Shown here piece after piece: positions 36,801-44,591 of a stretch of DNA of 64,000 nt. Both the position numbers and the translations under genes were made by a program. The first letter of the stretch is position 1. Each line of letters starts with the position of its first letter. The stretch comes from a virus, in IMG/VR virus record IMGVR_UViG_3300021137_001014, positions 1-64,000 of that record. One strand, written 5' to 3'. Under the pieces are notes generated by a model, which saw only the letters and a program-made list of their open reading frames with translations, was not told the origin of the DNA and searched no databases.

Positions 36801-38350
36801 TTAATAGCAATTCTTCTCCACAATTCAATATCTAATTCAACTGGAGTGATATCTGAAACTAATTTATAATCCGATGTGTTAAAAAATGATTGTATTAATG
36901 TATCTTGATCTTCTATTTCAAAAGTTTCAAGACCTAACATATGAGCAAAGTTTTTTACTAAAACATCTGGGATATTTTCAACCTTATCATATGTTAAATT
37001 GGTCATATAGGTTAAGCCGTCAACATATCTTTTAACGTCATCAAAGTATCTACCATATAAGTTGAAAATAATTTGTGCTTTTTTATCTACTGTATCAAAA
37101 TCTTTTAAAGAGTCCGTTGTTAAAAATCTTGATATTAAATTTGTTTTATATGCATCGAAGTCGTCTGATATTGTATTTAGTTGTGTTAAAAAATCATCAA
37201 ACTTAGAATCAAATAAATTTACGTTTACTTCATCATAAACTGGAAAATATATTGCTCTTTTGTTCAATACAGTATCACCATTATCATTTGTTTCAGGCAC
37301 AACAAATTCAGATTTGTATGCTTGTGTTGTTTCATCATAATTCAATAAAAATTGTCCAAGATCTGATATATTTTGGAAAAATTCATTAAATTTTTCAGCT
37401 GACGGTTTTATATAAAAAAGAACGTTTGCTTCGTTGTTTGTGTTTAATTTATCTAAGAATGGCCTTCCGTTGGTTGTAATCACCAAACCATTAGCTAAAT
37501 CAGATGTAGATGTTGGTAGTGATACACTAATGATTGGGTATTCTGTACCATTGTAATAAATTACAAAATCTGTGTAATTTTTACCGAAATTTCTCAATGG
37601 GGTAAGCGTAGGATCGTCAACTTTTGTAAGTGATTTTGATGTGTAATCAATTCCAAATGGGTTAAACAGATTACCTATATTAACTTTGAATGTTGCTCTA
37701 TTAGTTGCTGTTAAATTAACATAATTAGTTACAGACGGATATAATATTGAAATTGGTGACGCTTTGATACCGCCTGGGAAATCTTGTGTGATTTCAATAA
37801 TTGTATTTTTTATTCTCTCTTTTAACGATGAGAATAAAACATAGTTTTCAAGTTTGCGTTTGTCAAACAATATTGTTGCGGTAAGATTACTTTGAACGTT
37901 GTTGTTTACAAAATCAACTAATTGTGATGAATTTATCCCAGCCTTTTGACTTATAATATTGGCTGTGAACTTTTGAGTTGGGTCTGCTTGAGAAACTTGT
38001 GTTGCAGTTGTGTTTTGAACAATATAACTTTTACCAAGTGTAAAATTGCCAAGAGTAAAAAAAGGATCTCCTTTATCTACCTCAGTTGTTGAGTTAGCAA
38101 ATTGTAAACCAACCAATTTATCACCAAAAACGTCTTTACCGAACGCCGCAAGTTTACCTTGTTGAACGTAATATCTTAATGTTTTATCGTACTCAAGATA
38201 TGTTGAGCATGGTACATATTTTGTTTGACCGTTAACTATATAAGTTCTGTAACCGCTACAACCTAATTCGGCTGAACGTGTAAGCGCCTCTTGTGCGGTA
38301 TCAAATAAATCACCAATTATTGGTGTACTACTAAAACTCAAGTCAGCCAT
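30863..38350 (-). CDS. Giant baseplate/tail protein (2495 residues)
   Basis: The largest gene in the window. Residues about 500-550 (IELWRRIAINAFYLFKSKGT, RKSIEFILKIAGIP) resemble the helical KGT-x(3)-IRx-type segment of P2 gpI-like phage tail proteins, which join the baseplate to fibres. The N-terminal 900 residues have alternating helices and strands. The last 1500 are beta-rich with frequent GTTY/TGTT patterns, as in fibres or adhesins. It seems to fuse a baseplate-connecting domain to a long appendage. It starts one base inside the previous stop. No sequence of a protease or hydrolase domain was recognised. Confidence 0.75.
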   Translation of the reverse strand: MADLSFSSTPIIGDLFDTAQEALTRSAELGCSGYRTYIVNGQTKYVPCSTYLEYDKTLRYYVQQGKLAAFGKDVFGDKLVGLQFANSTTEVDKGDPFFTLGNFTLGKSYIVQNTTATQVSQADPTQKFTANIISQKAGINSSQLVDFVNNNVQSNLTATILFDKRKLENYVLFSSLKERIKNTIIEITQDFPGGIKASPISILYPSVTNYVNLTATNRATFKVNIGNLFNPFGIDYTSKSLTKVDDPTLTPLRNFGKNYTDFVIYYNGTEYPIISVSLPTSTSDLANGLVITTNGRPFLDKLNTNNEANVLFYIKPSAEKFNEFFQNISDLGQFLLNYDETTQAYKSEFVVPETNDNGDTVLNKRAIYFPVYDEVNVNLFDSKFDDFLTQLNTISDDFDAYKTNLISRFLTTDSLKDFDTVDKKAQIIFNLYGRYFDDVKRYVDGLTYMTNLTYDKVENIPDVLVKNFAHMLGLETFEIEDQDTLIQSFFNTSDYKLVSDITPVELDIELWRRIAINAFYLFKSKGTRKSIEFILKIAGIPDYITEITEYVYLASDKVDPIDKLNKIYNLSDVVDPTYLLGVYPFDGDGYPTIPSNVAFQESGGYLTQDSQNVGPYDFGKKYLDAFRNFDSVKGFDIFRTIDNQKSWVYTETPLYRENDSDAYSTYYYEQDSRLSINTKELEVYLSSDRIIDHTIYKYYASNNINIDSTLSTGYTNPITPNSITFNQYLREVLEKYIPVETRKTIVTYPTLSKIYFDFLKLSGDYVTNAKALEFLGLFDTHWVNLIQQFIPATSIINTGKKIRNSSHLDNKFVYKHGENNDLAWLGTEGSEFQTTAKKPVYEGSSAVNSVGTLRQSITATPISVGLEGLIGKKIKGIDPTINQYFGVQYSNSEYCGTGFNFFKWISNKDYTTSDYKGNITSPSGATTSTSLLYNLDTTKLRRYGVFVTYHGELYRLNTVAAIRTYAANYPFGTSFYNSVGTIEPLTTIVTSGTTYYQTPDHSHFIYKNNSTNAVVLTYSGSPLYTHIPRYTNAKTITFPDCDGVNNPLPNSDEREYFLKSISMGFAHIDIGINFTCPSPPPHVCFYDYSGRTISLSSFNSRTGTTYPSIANYVDEYGTHRTIRQPKYYGYSKNIGTSKPSDYVFGKSGNWITPYKKRKIWTLGTTYYNGDLIEYLPTPNTTYVVTGTTVITGTSTTPVVSPTSGLKVSTTYLGDMYQNYSGRTTTDPLMHIDPAYINKINLDPTKNLISINLNKAFNLQYVYSGATSGTTLVVKDTVLDHVLYMNDNFIFDFDGFYTINPDNVGPFYEPRADEALILTLNDSLPLVANEKNYVSIQSLNTNFSTVSDNIALSVSNPGFFLVKYNSYLKFDFQLYFESSLNISQTVNLYLLDSNGIAVEAQQFSFSGNDLPDNRIYNFIYEGGFQKNQKLYFAIEPVTNDCTLSRYEVIDYVYNEPDRNLYNPVDDGRFRVAFNTGRKVNYGTDIEYGLSIAPLIAKYDAQTGTTTTNSIVGVDNYTYSDSSPYTNYYFLNTPRVAYNHSTDPVLMYNKLYVDYYKKLTNDPVITDQQKTLYDKDIKYDKVDFNFNIITKKLPYSIPSTKGYYASDSVYNITAADYYLGNVPEFYEGGSVTNNIIIGKQIGRRYFTVDNYSTYEPSKSTLNNKTIIGTGNTQSVQLFQAYDSGILDYTRLDLNNTNNIYGTRRVQITGTTYELENEVYSTDIYQQMLSVAEYFNPAIMNYNLNDIVKVTINNYKTVVVSTGGTYSIKTVNVDRLYVCVEDITPYHCYKITSGTTVVPYKINEIYQPNGSHSCFEELTKFDPKNFSPWGYERVFHYHVNQTNIYPFTNDNTINYIETGSTLNLSFGNLVLYAGNIYRFIYNKPMIYYTGVTGNSNGRIWNSHDTVIALNVNDYKLYKNIRSSVPFSFSDDPITNTYGHWTSLTTGGTVFNATNPFNSYPGPYSGTPRRDFNTAIRLPNLIPADSLGNLKGWKLQELTNVGGSDYDAQVPTGSTGTIASYSTYIDIGEINQINVLKYYKFANSSTYFNTPFVVGDYIMNNSDITHAGFTTNNNLITGYTESSIPNRYYYNINATYNRSYDYDPSGLPGCFVSDYYNENFSPIFEYLCNGSAINCPREFSLTRTYNQYSLYHVYKYAVSRGVLYSYISNVASVMTLLPFQDTANWSKSDFCLVESFKFYKDRTKVSVYESDNYDLTDAVKNNLYIYRNNLTLKPNFTNHDFTGTTINGVVNNGVDARLKNALDKYYDAKDNTLNGVKKYGSVGYRLAGSDIILDYYFDIDVVGLPKTGEFIAKLSISDPCSHSASIIFGILFQSNVALLSTLNSSLMAQNVVSSPSTFVYGYNIRVIVNQNGASPVYAVWTSSSGSVSGSSTLNSGSVFDQVINVAPNDTLTLTFTYSILNSSSIFDSAYYNSVSLFDKTTNNPISTAQVVSSSSISGTNETRTVILPNVTRNELITLNINGLNGTKTSHFTIPNQFTI

Positions 38351-39249
38351 TATTGTATAATATTGTTATAAGCTTTCGAATTATCTATAGTTGTTCTTTT
38401 ACGTCTAACCTCGTATAATTTATTATTTAAATTGTCTCTAATTTCATAAAGATCGTATTGGGCATATATATTTTTATTTGAGTCATATAACGTGTAAATA
38501 CCATCATCGATAGATTTTGTTTGATCGCCGTATAGTGCGATAGCCAATGACTCAAGATCATAATTTACAAGCTCAACCTCAAATATTTCTGGTGCAAAAT
38601 TGGTATTTGTTATAATAACACTTTGACCTTTTTTACCAATAAAAGGGGTCGCTGTAGGTTTAAAACTTGGGGCTGCATTAGGTGTTACAGTACAAAATAA
38701 CATATTACCTGTATTATTGTAAATGTATTTAATGCTTTTTTGAGAAGAATTAGCTGTATTTACTTGTACTGGTTCAGATATAAATGAGGATGTTATAATT
38801 CTATAAAGATTTCTAACTTTAGTACCATCAGCATTTAAATATTCTACTCTATAACCATCAAGGCCATTATTAGTAAATTTACTAATATATTCAGTTGGTA
38901 CAGAGTTTCTATCGAAAACTAAACCTTGTACATCCGAATATGTTGCAAGTTGGGCACAATCAGCTATTGTAACCCTTATTTGAGTTGGTCTTACATATAT
39001 TGTATAAAATCCTTTAGCATTGAATGTTGTTACTGGAAGTTTAAGGTTGTATAATCCACCTAAAACTTCAACGTTTGTGCCACCAAGCGTTGAATTACTA
39101 TAAACTGGTGTCAAAACATCACTACCATTTAATTTTGTAATTATTTGGTTTTCTGTAGCATTTCTGGTTGGCGTGTAAATTACTATAACCTCAACATCTA
39201 TCGGATCCACATCTGCTGGTCTTTTTACACCATAAACTCCTATCGCCAT
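38350..39249 (-). CDS. Baseplate-region protein of unknown function
   Basis: 299 residues, starting MAIGVYGVKRPADVDPIDVE. Beta-rich throughout, with an Ig-like look near SFKPTATPFIGKKGQSVIIT. The C-terminal part (SIDDGIYTLYDSNKNIYAQY, then YEVRRKRTTI) is charged. No known motif. It is coupled by a one-base overlap to the giant gene, suggesting direct partnership. Confidence 0.65.
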   Translation of the reverse strand: MAIGVYGVKRPADVDPIDVEVIVIYTPTRNATENQIITKLNGSDVLTPVYSNSTLGGTNVEVLGGLYNLKLPVTTFNAKGFYTIYVRPTQIRVTIADCAQLATYSDVQGLVFDRNSVPTEYISKFTNNGLDGYRVEYLNADGTKVRNLYRIITSSFISEPVQVNTANSSQKSIKYIYNNTGNMLFCTVTPNAAPSFKPTATPFIGKKGQSVIITNTNFAPEIFEVELVNYDLESLAIALYGDQTKSIDDGIYTLYDSNKNIYAQYDLYEIRDNLNNKLYEVRRKRTTIDNSKAYNNIIQ

Positions 39250-39269
39250 ATTAAAATATTTTTTATATT

Positions 39270-40259
39270 TTATTTTACATTTTTAAAATTGAACCCTTGC
39301 GAATTCATTTTATAATAATTTATACCAATTTTCATAAGTTCTGACACCGATTTAACGTTTTTCAGTCTTATAACTGGTTCGAAAGCGTTATTTACACCTC
39401 TATCAATAAATACTTGATTAAAGATTTTAGGTTCCTCAATTAATCCAGGATATAAAACAACATTTGCATTATTTTGCGGAGTGTCGTCAGCTCGTCTATA
39501 CATAAAGGTAGTTGTTCCATCAGGAAAATCAATATATTTTATAGGATAGTTAGAATCAATATACAAAACATATTCAAGATAATCGCCAATATTCAAAATC
39601 ATACCATATTGGTCGGTACCAGATATTTTGATAGGAACATGTATTTTTTTCAAATTTGATGTCGTATTTGTATTTGTCTGGGTTTTGGATGAATTTACAG
39701 CGTTATTCAACTGACTTATAGAAGAAAATCCTTTGACAGAATTAGTATTATATTTATATGGTGAATTTACATCAACAGATTTTACCACATTTGCAGAATT
39801 ATAAAAATTTGCCCCAGAAGAATTTGTTATCAAAATTGTATTTGGTCGGTTATTTACATCCAAATCGATATCCGAATAAGAATTATATAGGTTACTAAAT
39901 TTACTTGTGGTTGTACCAGTAACAAAAACATACTTTGTTGTATTAAAATAATTTTTAATATATTCATATGATTTTAAGTCTACAGGTGTTGTTGTTAAAC
40001 TTGCTGGTACGGTAGTTTGGTTTACTACTTTTACGTTTAATGTGGCACTATCGTTTTGTGTTGTTGTATAACTATTTAAAACCGATTTATCTAATGCGTA
40101 TCTATTTGGTGAAATTGCTGTATTATATGATTTATCCAGCATATTTTCTATTGTATCAATTGTCAATTTATTAGCATTAATATATGATCCAGTTATTGAT
40201 ACAACTGATTCCAAACCAATTAAGATATTATAATCTGTATTTCCTATTAATATTTGCAT
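39270..40259 (-). CDS. Baseplate-region protein of unknown function
   Basis: 329 residues, starting MQILIGNTDYNILIGLESVV. Asn/Ser/Thr-rich in the first two thirds, with a more compact C-terminal domain (YLEYVLYIDSNYPIKYIDFP; KSVSELMKIGINYYKMNSQG). A 20-bp spacer separates it from the next gene. No family recognised. Confidence 0.65.
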   Translation of the reverse strand: MQILIGNTDYNILIGLESVVSITGSYINANKLTIDTIENMLDKSYNTAISPNRYALDKSVLNSYTTTQNDSATLNVKVVNQTTVPASLTTTPVDLKSYEYIKNYFNTTKYVFVTGTTTSKFSNLYNSYSDIDLDVNNRPNTILITNSSGANFYNSANVVKSVDVNSPYKYNTNSVKGFSSISQLNNAVNSSKTQTNTNTTSNLKKIHVPIKISGTDQYGMILNIGDYLEYVLYIDSNYPIKYIDFPDGTTTFMYRRADDTPQNNANVVLYPGLIEEPKIFNQVFIDRGVNNAFEPVIRLKNVKSVSELMKIGINYYKMNSQGFNFKNVK

Positions 40260-40262
40260 ATC

Positions 40263-42833
40263 TTAGCTCAATTTAAGTGTATAATTTATTGGGATGGTAT
40301 ATTCCATTTTATTTTTAACCGAATCTTTCAATTCCAAATTAAGATTAGCTGTTATTGTAATTTCATTATATGGGTTATAAATAAAGTATGCAGCAAATTC
40401 ACCAAGAAAAAATTTAAGGTTTATATCTATACTATCATTTGGTTTTATTGATGTGGTATTTTCGAATTCGTACTCCGCAGTTATACCCAACATGAAAGTT
40501 CTAAGATTACCAATTTCTGATTGCACTGAATAATTATTGGTATCTTTAACTATATTGTTTTGTATATAATTGGTAAGACCTTGTAACGTACTACCATGTA
40601 TATAATCGGTAAGACCTTGTAACGTACTACCAGTTGTAATTCCTGAATTTCTATATTCGAATTCATAATATTTTGTCAAATCAGAGTTACTATAATTAGT
40701 ATTAAGCGATGTAAAATCGATATCATTTGACAAATGTTGTGTCAAGTTAACAAAGCCAGGAAAATTAGTTTTAAATTTATTTAAGATATAATCACTATAC
40801 CCTATTATATTATCACCACCATATACAAGAAAAAATAGTTTCTGCAACATTTTATCACTACTTAAATAATAATCAAACAATCGATTCAAATCATTCAAAT
40901 CTGTTAGGTCAATATTAAAGATATTATTATAATAAGTTTCATTATCCATTGTTGCGGTTTGAATTGCATCATCAATAAGATTTTGTAAAGTTTGGCCATT
41001 TGGGATTACATAATAAACCCAATTATAATTTTCATCATTTGACTTATAATAATTTTTATTTATATAATCTGCCAACCCATTCAAGACACTTGAATCTTCT
41101 CTATACGTATTTATCAAAGAATCGTCTGAGATGAAAGCAGTAAATTGATCTGAAAAAAGATTATTTTTTGTAGTATATATATCAGAATATGTAATATATG
41201 ATTCTGCAATAATTCTTTTTTTATTGTATTTGTCTATTGAATAGACGTTATTATCATTAAAAACAATTTGTTGGGTGTTACCTGGAAACTGGTAATTATC
41301 AAGATATTGTAATGGATTATGATTTATAGTGCAATTACTAAGTGACAATTTATTTATATAAAAACTATCTGAAGTTCCATTATTTGTTATTTTTATACTA
41401 TCTATCAAATGTTCATAGCAATTTACATCTATAGTTGTTTCACCAAGATTTTGATAACTAATAATTTTATTTGTAAAAGGGAACATTTTTTTGATGGATA
41501 TACATGATTGATTATTCACCAAATTATTCTTTAATGTTGTTTTTATGAACCCAGATGTTTTATCATCATTAATTACAGTATGTTTACCAATACTTCTGTT
41601 TGCTATATTAACATCATAATCAAAATCAGATATTTGGGAAAAATAATTATTTATTTGATCATTATCTAAATACAATAACTGCTTAGTATCTGGTATTTGA
41701 ATATTTGTTTTATTAACAGACGGTTTGAATATTCGTGTATTATCAACAGTGGTAATTATTGGTTCATTTAAATTTATAGGTCTTGTATTAGGTACAAGTT
41801 TACCAGCCCAATAATCATCGTAATATAATTGGTAAAGATCAATATCATATGCCTCAATTATATAATCACCAATAGCCTCGTTATACTCATATATACCATA
41901 TGTTTTATTATTATAATTGAAGCTATAATTCAAGTATTCATTTTTGTGATTAAAAGTTGTTTGAGATTGTACACCTTTTTTTTGCGGACTATGTATTGAA
42001 GATGGGATTAATGGAATTTTATTACCAGAAAGAGCATCCCAAAAACTGAACTTCACATAAAAACTTTGTGTTGTATAACTATTCAAAAAATTAATTGAGA
42101 ATCCTTCCACTCCATCGATTAAAGAGAACGATGGTCTTGCTTGATAAATCCCATTTACAGATTGTTCATGATACATATATCTATCATTAACAAAAATTGG
42201 TATAAACATGATTCTTTTTTGAGTTGTTGGAATTGGTGTTGTATAGAATTCCATAGTCAAAAAAGAGTTATATAGGAAAGCCGATTTACTAAAACCATTT
42301 ATATCATTTTTCCACGTTTCGATTTTTTGAGAAAATGGAAATGTAAAAGAATCATAAAATAATGGTAAACCACTCTGTAATGGTTTAATTTTTATAAACT
42401 CCTCGATTGGATTAGTAACTAAATATGGTCTTGTGATATTGATTTGTTGTGGTGTTAAATTAGCATCAAGTGGTGTTAATGGTGCCAAATTATTGTTATC
42501 CTGTTTAATTTCATATGGGTTCAATATAGTAATATTAGTATCTAATATACTCTTAGCTGAACTCAAATATGTTGAGAATGCTGGTTCAATATTCTTAACT
42601 ATATCTGGATTCAAATCCATATTTTTAAATGACAAAAAATATGTAAATAAATTTATAGTGTTAGATTTGGGTTTAAAATTATATATCTCACTGTCAAAAA
42701 TAGCATTGATTGTTTTATCACCAGCTTTATTCAAAAGATTTTGGTAATAAAAATCCGTATCCGAACTTTGATCTTGATTTGTTATATTGGCAACAACATT
42801 CAAATCTATATTATTTAATACTGATGTTAGCAT
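40263..42833 (-). CDS. Large baseplate-region protein
   Basis: 856 residues, Asn-, Tyr- and Ile-rich, with no recognised catalytic domain. Residues around 730-756 contain a 12-residue tandem duplication (GSTLQGLTDYIH / GSTLQGLTNYIQ), and a weaker relative occurs earlier (VLNGLADYINKN). The C-terminus is a beta-rich domain with NLELKDSVKNKMEYTIPINY. It overlaps the next gene by 7 bp in the operon. Confidence 0.65.
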   Translation of the reverse strand: MLTSVLNNIDLNVVANITNQDQSSDTDFYYQNLLNKAGDKTINAIFDSEIYNFKPKSNTINLFTYFLSFKNMDLNPDIVKNIEPAFSTYLSSAKSILDTNITILNPYEIKQDNNNLAPLTPLDANLTPQQINITRPYLVTNPIEEFIKIKPLQSGLPLFYDSFTFPFSQKIETWKNDINGFSKSAFLYNSFLTMEFYTTPIPTTQKRIMFIPIFVNDRYMYHEQSVNGIYQARPSFSLIDGVEGFSINFLNSYTTQSFYVKFSFWDALSGNKIPLIPSSIHSPQKKGVQSQTTFNHKNEYLNYSFNYNNKTYGIYEYNEAIGDYIIEAYDIDLYQLYYDDYWAGKLVPNTRPINLNEPIITTVDNTRIFKPSVNKTNIQIPDTKQLLYLDNDQINNYFSQISDFDYDVNIANRSIGKHTVINDDKTSGFIKTTLKNNLVNNQSCISIKKMFPFTNKIISYQNLGETTIDVNCYEHLIDSIKITNNGTSDSFYINKLSLSNCTINHNPLQYLDNYQFPGNTQQIVFNDNNVYSIDKYNKKRIIAESYITYSDIYTTKNNLFSDQFTAFISDDSLINTYREDSSVLNGLADYINKNYYKSNDENYNWVYYVIPNGQTLQNLIDDAIQTATMDNETYYNNIFNIDLTDLNDLNRLFDYYLSSDKMLQKLFFLVYGGDNIIGYSDYILNKFKTNFPGFVNLTQHLSNDIDFTSLNTNYSNSDLTKYYEFEYRNSGITTGSTLQGLTDYIHGSTLQGLTNYIQNNIVKDTNNYSVQSEIGNLRTFMLGITAEYEFENTTSIKPNDSIDINLKFFLGEFAAYFIYNPYNEITITANLNLELKDSVKNKMEYTIPINYTLKLS
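40563..40634 (-). repeat. 36-bp tandem duplication within the 856-residue gene
   Basis: tataatTggtaagaccttg and tataatCggtaagaccttg, each followed by taacgtactacca, repeat with an exact 36-bp period (second copy ggtaagacc at 40608 against 40572). The reading frame is kept, adding one 12-residue unit. Confidence 0.85.
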
Positions 42834-44590
42834 GGTTTATCTGTATATGTTTGGAATGGATTATTATCAAGGTTTTGTTGGTTTGTTGTATCACCAATTA
42901 GTGTATCAGTTATAGAATTTAAATCATTTATAAGATTGTTCAAATCATTTATTCCGCCATTGTTCAATAAATCGGCCTGGCTAATATCGTTGATATTCAA
43001 ATCGTATTTTGTTGTTTTATTTTTTTCAATATTCAAAATAAAGTTAATATTATTAAAAACATAATATGAATTATTCATGAATGGAAAATCAACAGTAACA
43101 CCATTTTCATCAGCAACGCCAATATCATAAAGATCCCTCCATAAATATGTTTTTTTGGTTAAACTATATGATGCGTAATCTGGCATATTCAATACATTAT
43201 TACCAGTTTCAACATAGCTCGATAAATGTTTTATTGTTATATTTGTGAACGGATTATAGTGAAATAGAACATCATTATGTATAAATCTATGATACATAGG
43301 TGTTATTTCGGTTTCTGTTAAATTTTCAAGACTGTATTCACATAATGATATCATGTGTATATCACCAACTTTAGGCTTTGATGCTAATAACGTGGTTTTA
43401 GCTGGCGATACCATTTCAAAACCATCTGAATCTGTTGTGAATTCTATTAAATTATAAAAATTTGCTTCAACATCACCAAAAGTTGCATCGCTTGTACTAC
43501 CGTTTTTGAATACCCCTATATACAAATTATTTAATGGATAATTTAAATTATCTCTTAATAAATCTGTATTTATTGTTTGCTTAAAAATGAAATTTTTATT
43601 AATACTACCGTAAGTTGATTGGGAAAATGCACAATCATCAAAATTATCAAGAACCGCCAAAACCTGTGCTTTCTTCACATAATATTCTAATATTTCATTG
43701 TTTTGTATTTTTCTTATGAAATAACTTGGTTTTGCAACTTTATATATACTTGGTCTATTTGATACAAAGTTTTCTATATCTACAGGTGTAAAATTAAAAT
43801 CTATATTTCTTATACTAAATTTTAATGTGTTAGTTGTTGTAGTAGAAACTTTTTGAGTATTATTGATTAAAAATGATTGTAGCTTTTTTGGACTAACATT
43901 TACCTTTATATTGTTATAACCATTTTCAGCATTCATCAAAGCAACATTATTCAATGGTGAATATACTTTGGTTGGTGTAATAAATTTATTATAATTAAAT
44001 GATGCGTTAACCGTTATAAGATTACCATTAACACTTGTTATTTCATATATACCTGAACCTAAATATTGAGCATTATTTGGATCTGTATTTGTTATATACA
44101 CACTGTCACCTTGGGAAAAATTATGACCAAGATATAATAAAAAACCAGCTGTATTATCTTTAAGACTTTGAGTTTTTGTTAAAGCAGGTAAACCATTATT
44201 TAGATCGTATGTGACATCATTTTTAACATTATTCAATATTTTTTGACCTTTAAATCCGTTATCTTGAATAGGTTGTAACAACACAACACTCCAATTCTGG
44301 TTTGTAAAATCCAATAAGTTTCTATTGATAGTTATTGGTGTTACCGCAACTGGTTTGGATGATTTATTTACAGGATTGGTATTAATGATTGGGTTAATTT
44401 TACCATATATTCTAAAATTATTAGAGGATTGTTTTTCTAATATAAATTGGCTGTCTTGACTAATCTCAAGAAATAAATTTGTTTCTATAGTATTAGATGA
44501 CGGTTGTTCCAATATAAGTCTTGTACTCAAATCAACATTTGAGTTTGCCGTGCTTTTATACTGTCCTAATACTTCTGTTAAATTATCCAT
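42827..44590 (-). CDS. Baseplate-region protein of unknown function
   Basis: 587 residues from ATG 44588-44590 (MDNLTEVLGQYKSTANSNVD), 1 bp after the previous stop; the longer frame begins with TTG. The middle has a compact beta-rich domain (FLLYLGHNFSQGDSVYITNT, GSGIYEITSVNGNLITVNAS). No family recognised. It is one of the conserved-looking run of large genes after gp6. Confidence 0.65.
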   Translation of the reverse strand: MDNLTEVLGQYKSTANSNVDLSTRLILEQPSSNTIETNLFLEISQDSQFILEKQSSNNFRIYGKINPIINTNPVNKSSKPVAVTPITINRNLLDFTNQNWSVVLLQPIQDNGFKGQKILNNVKNDVTYDLNNGLPALTKTQSLKDNTAGFLLYLGHNFSQGDSVYITNTDPNNAQYLGSGIYEITSVNGNLITVNASFNYNKFITPTKVYSPLNNVALMNAENGYNNIKVNVSPKKLQSFLINNTQKVSTTTTNTLKFSIRNIDFNFTPVDIENFVSNRPSIYKVAKPSYFIRKIQNNEILEYYVKKAQVLAVLDNFDDCAFSQSTYGSINKNFIFKQTINTDLLRDNLNYPLNNLYIGVFKNGSTSDATFGDVEANFYNLIEFTTDSDGFEMVSPAKTTLLASKPKVGDIHMISLCEYSLENLTETEITPMYHRFIHNDVLFHYNPFTNITIKHLSSYVETGNNVLNMPDYASYSLTKKTYLWRDLYDIGVADENGVTVDFPFMNNSYYVFNNINFILNIEKNKTTKYDLNINDISQADLLNNGGINDLNNLINDLNSITDTLIGDTTNQQNLDNNPFQTYTDKPC

Positions 44591-44591
44591 A

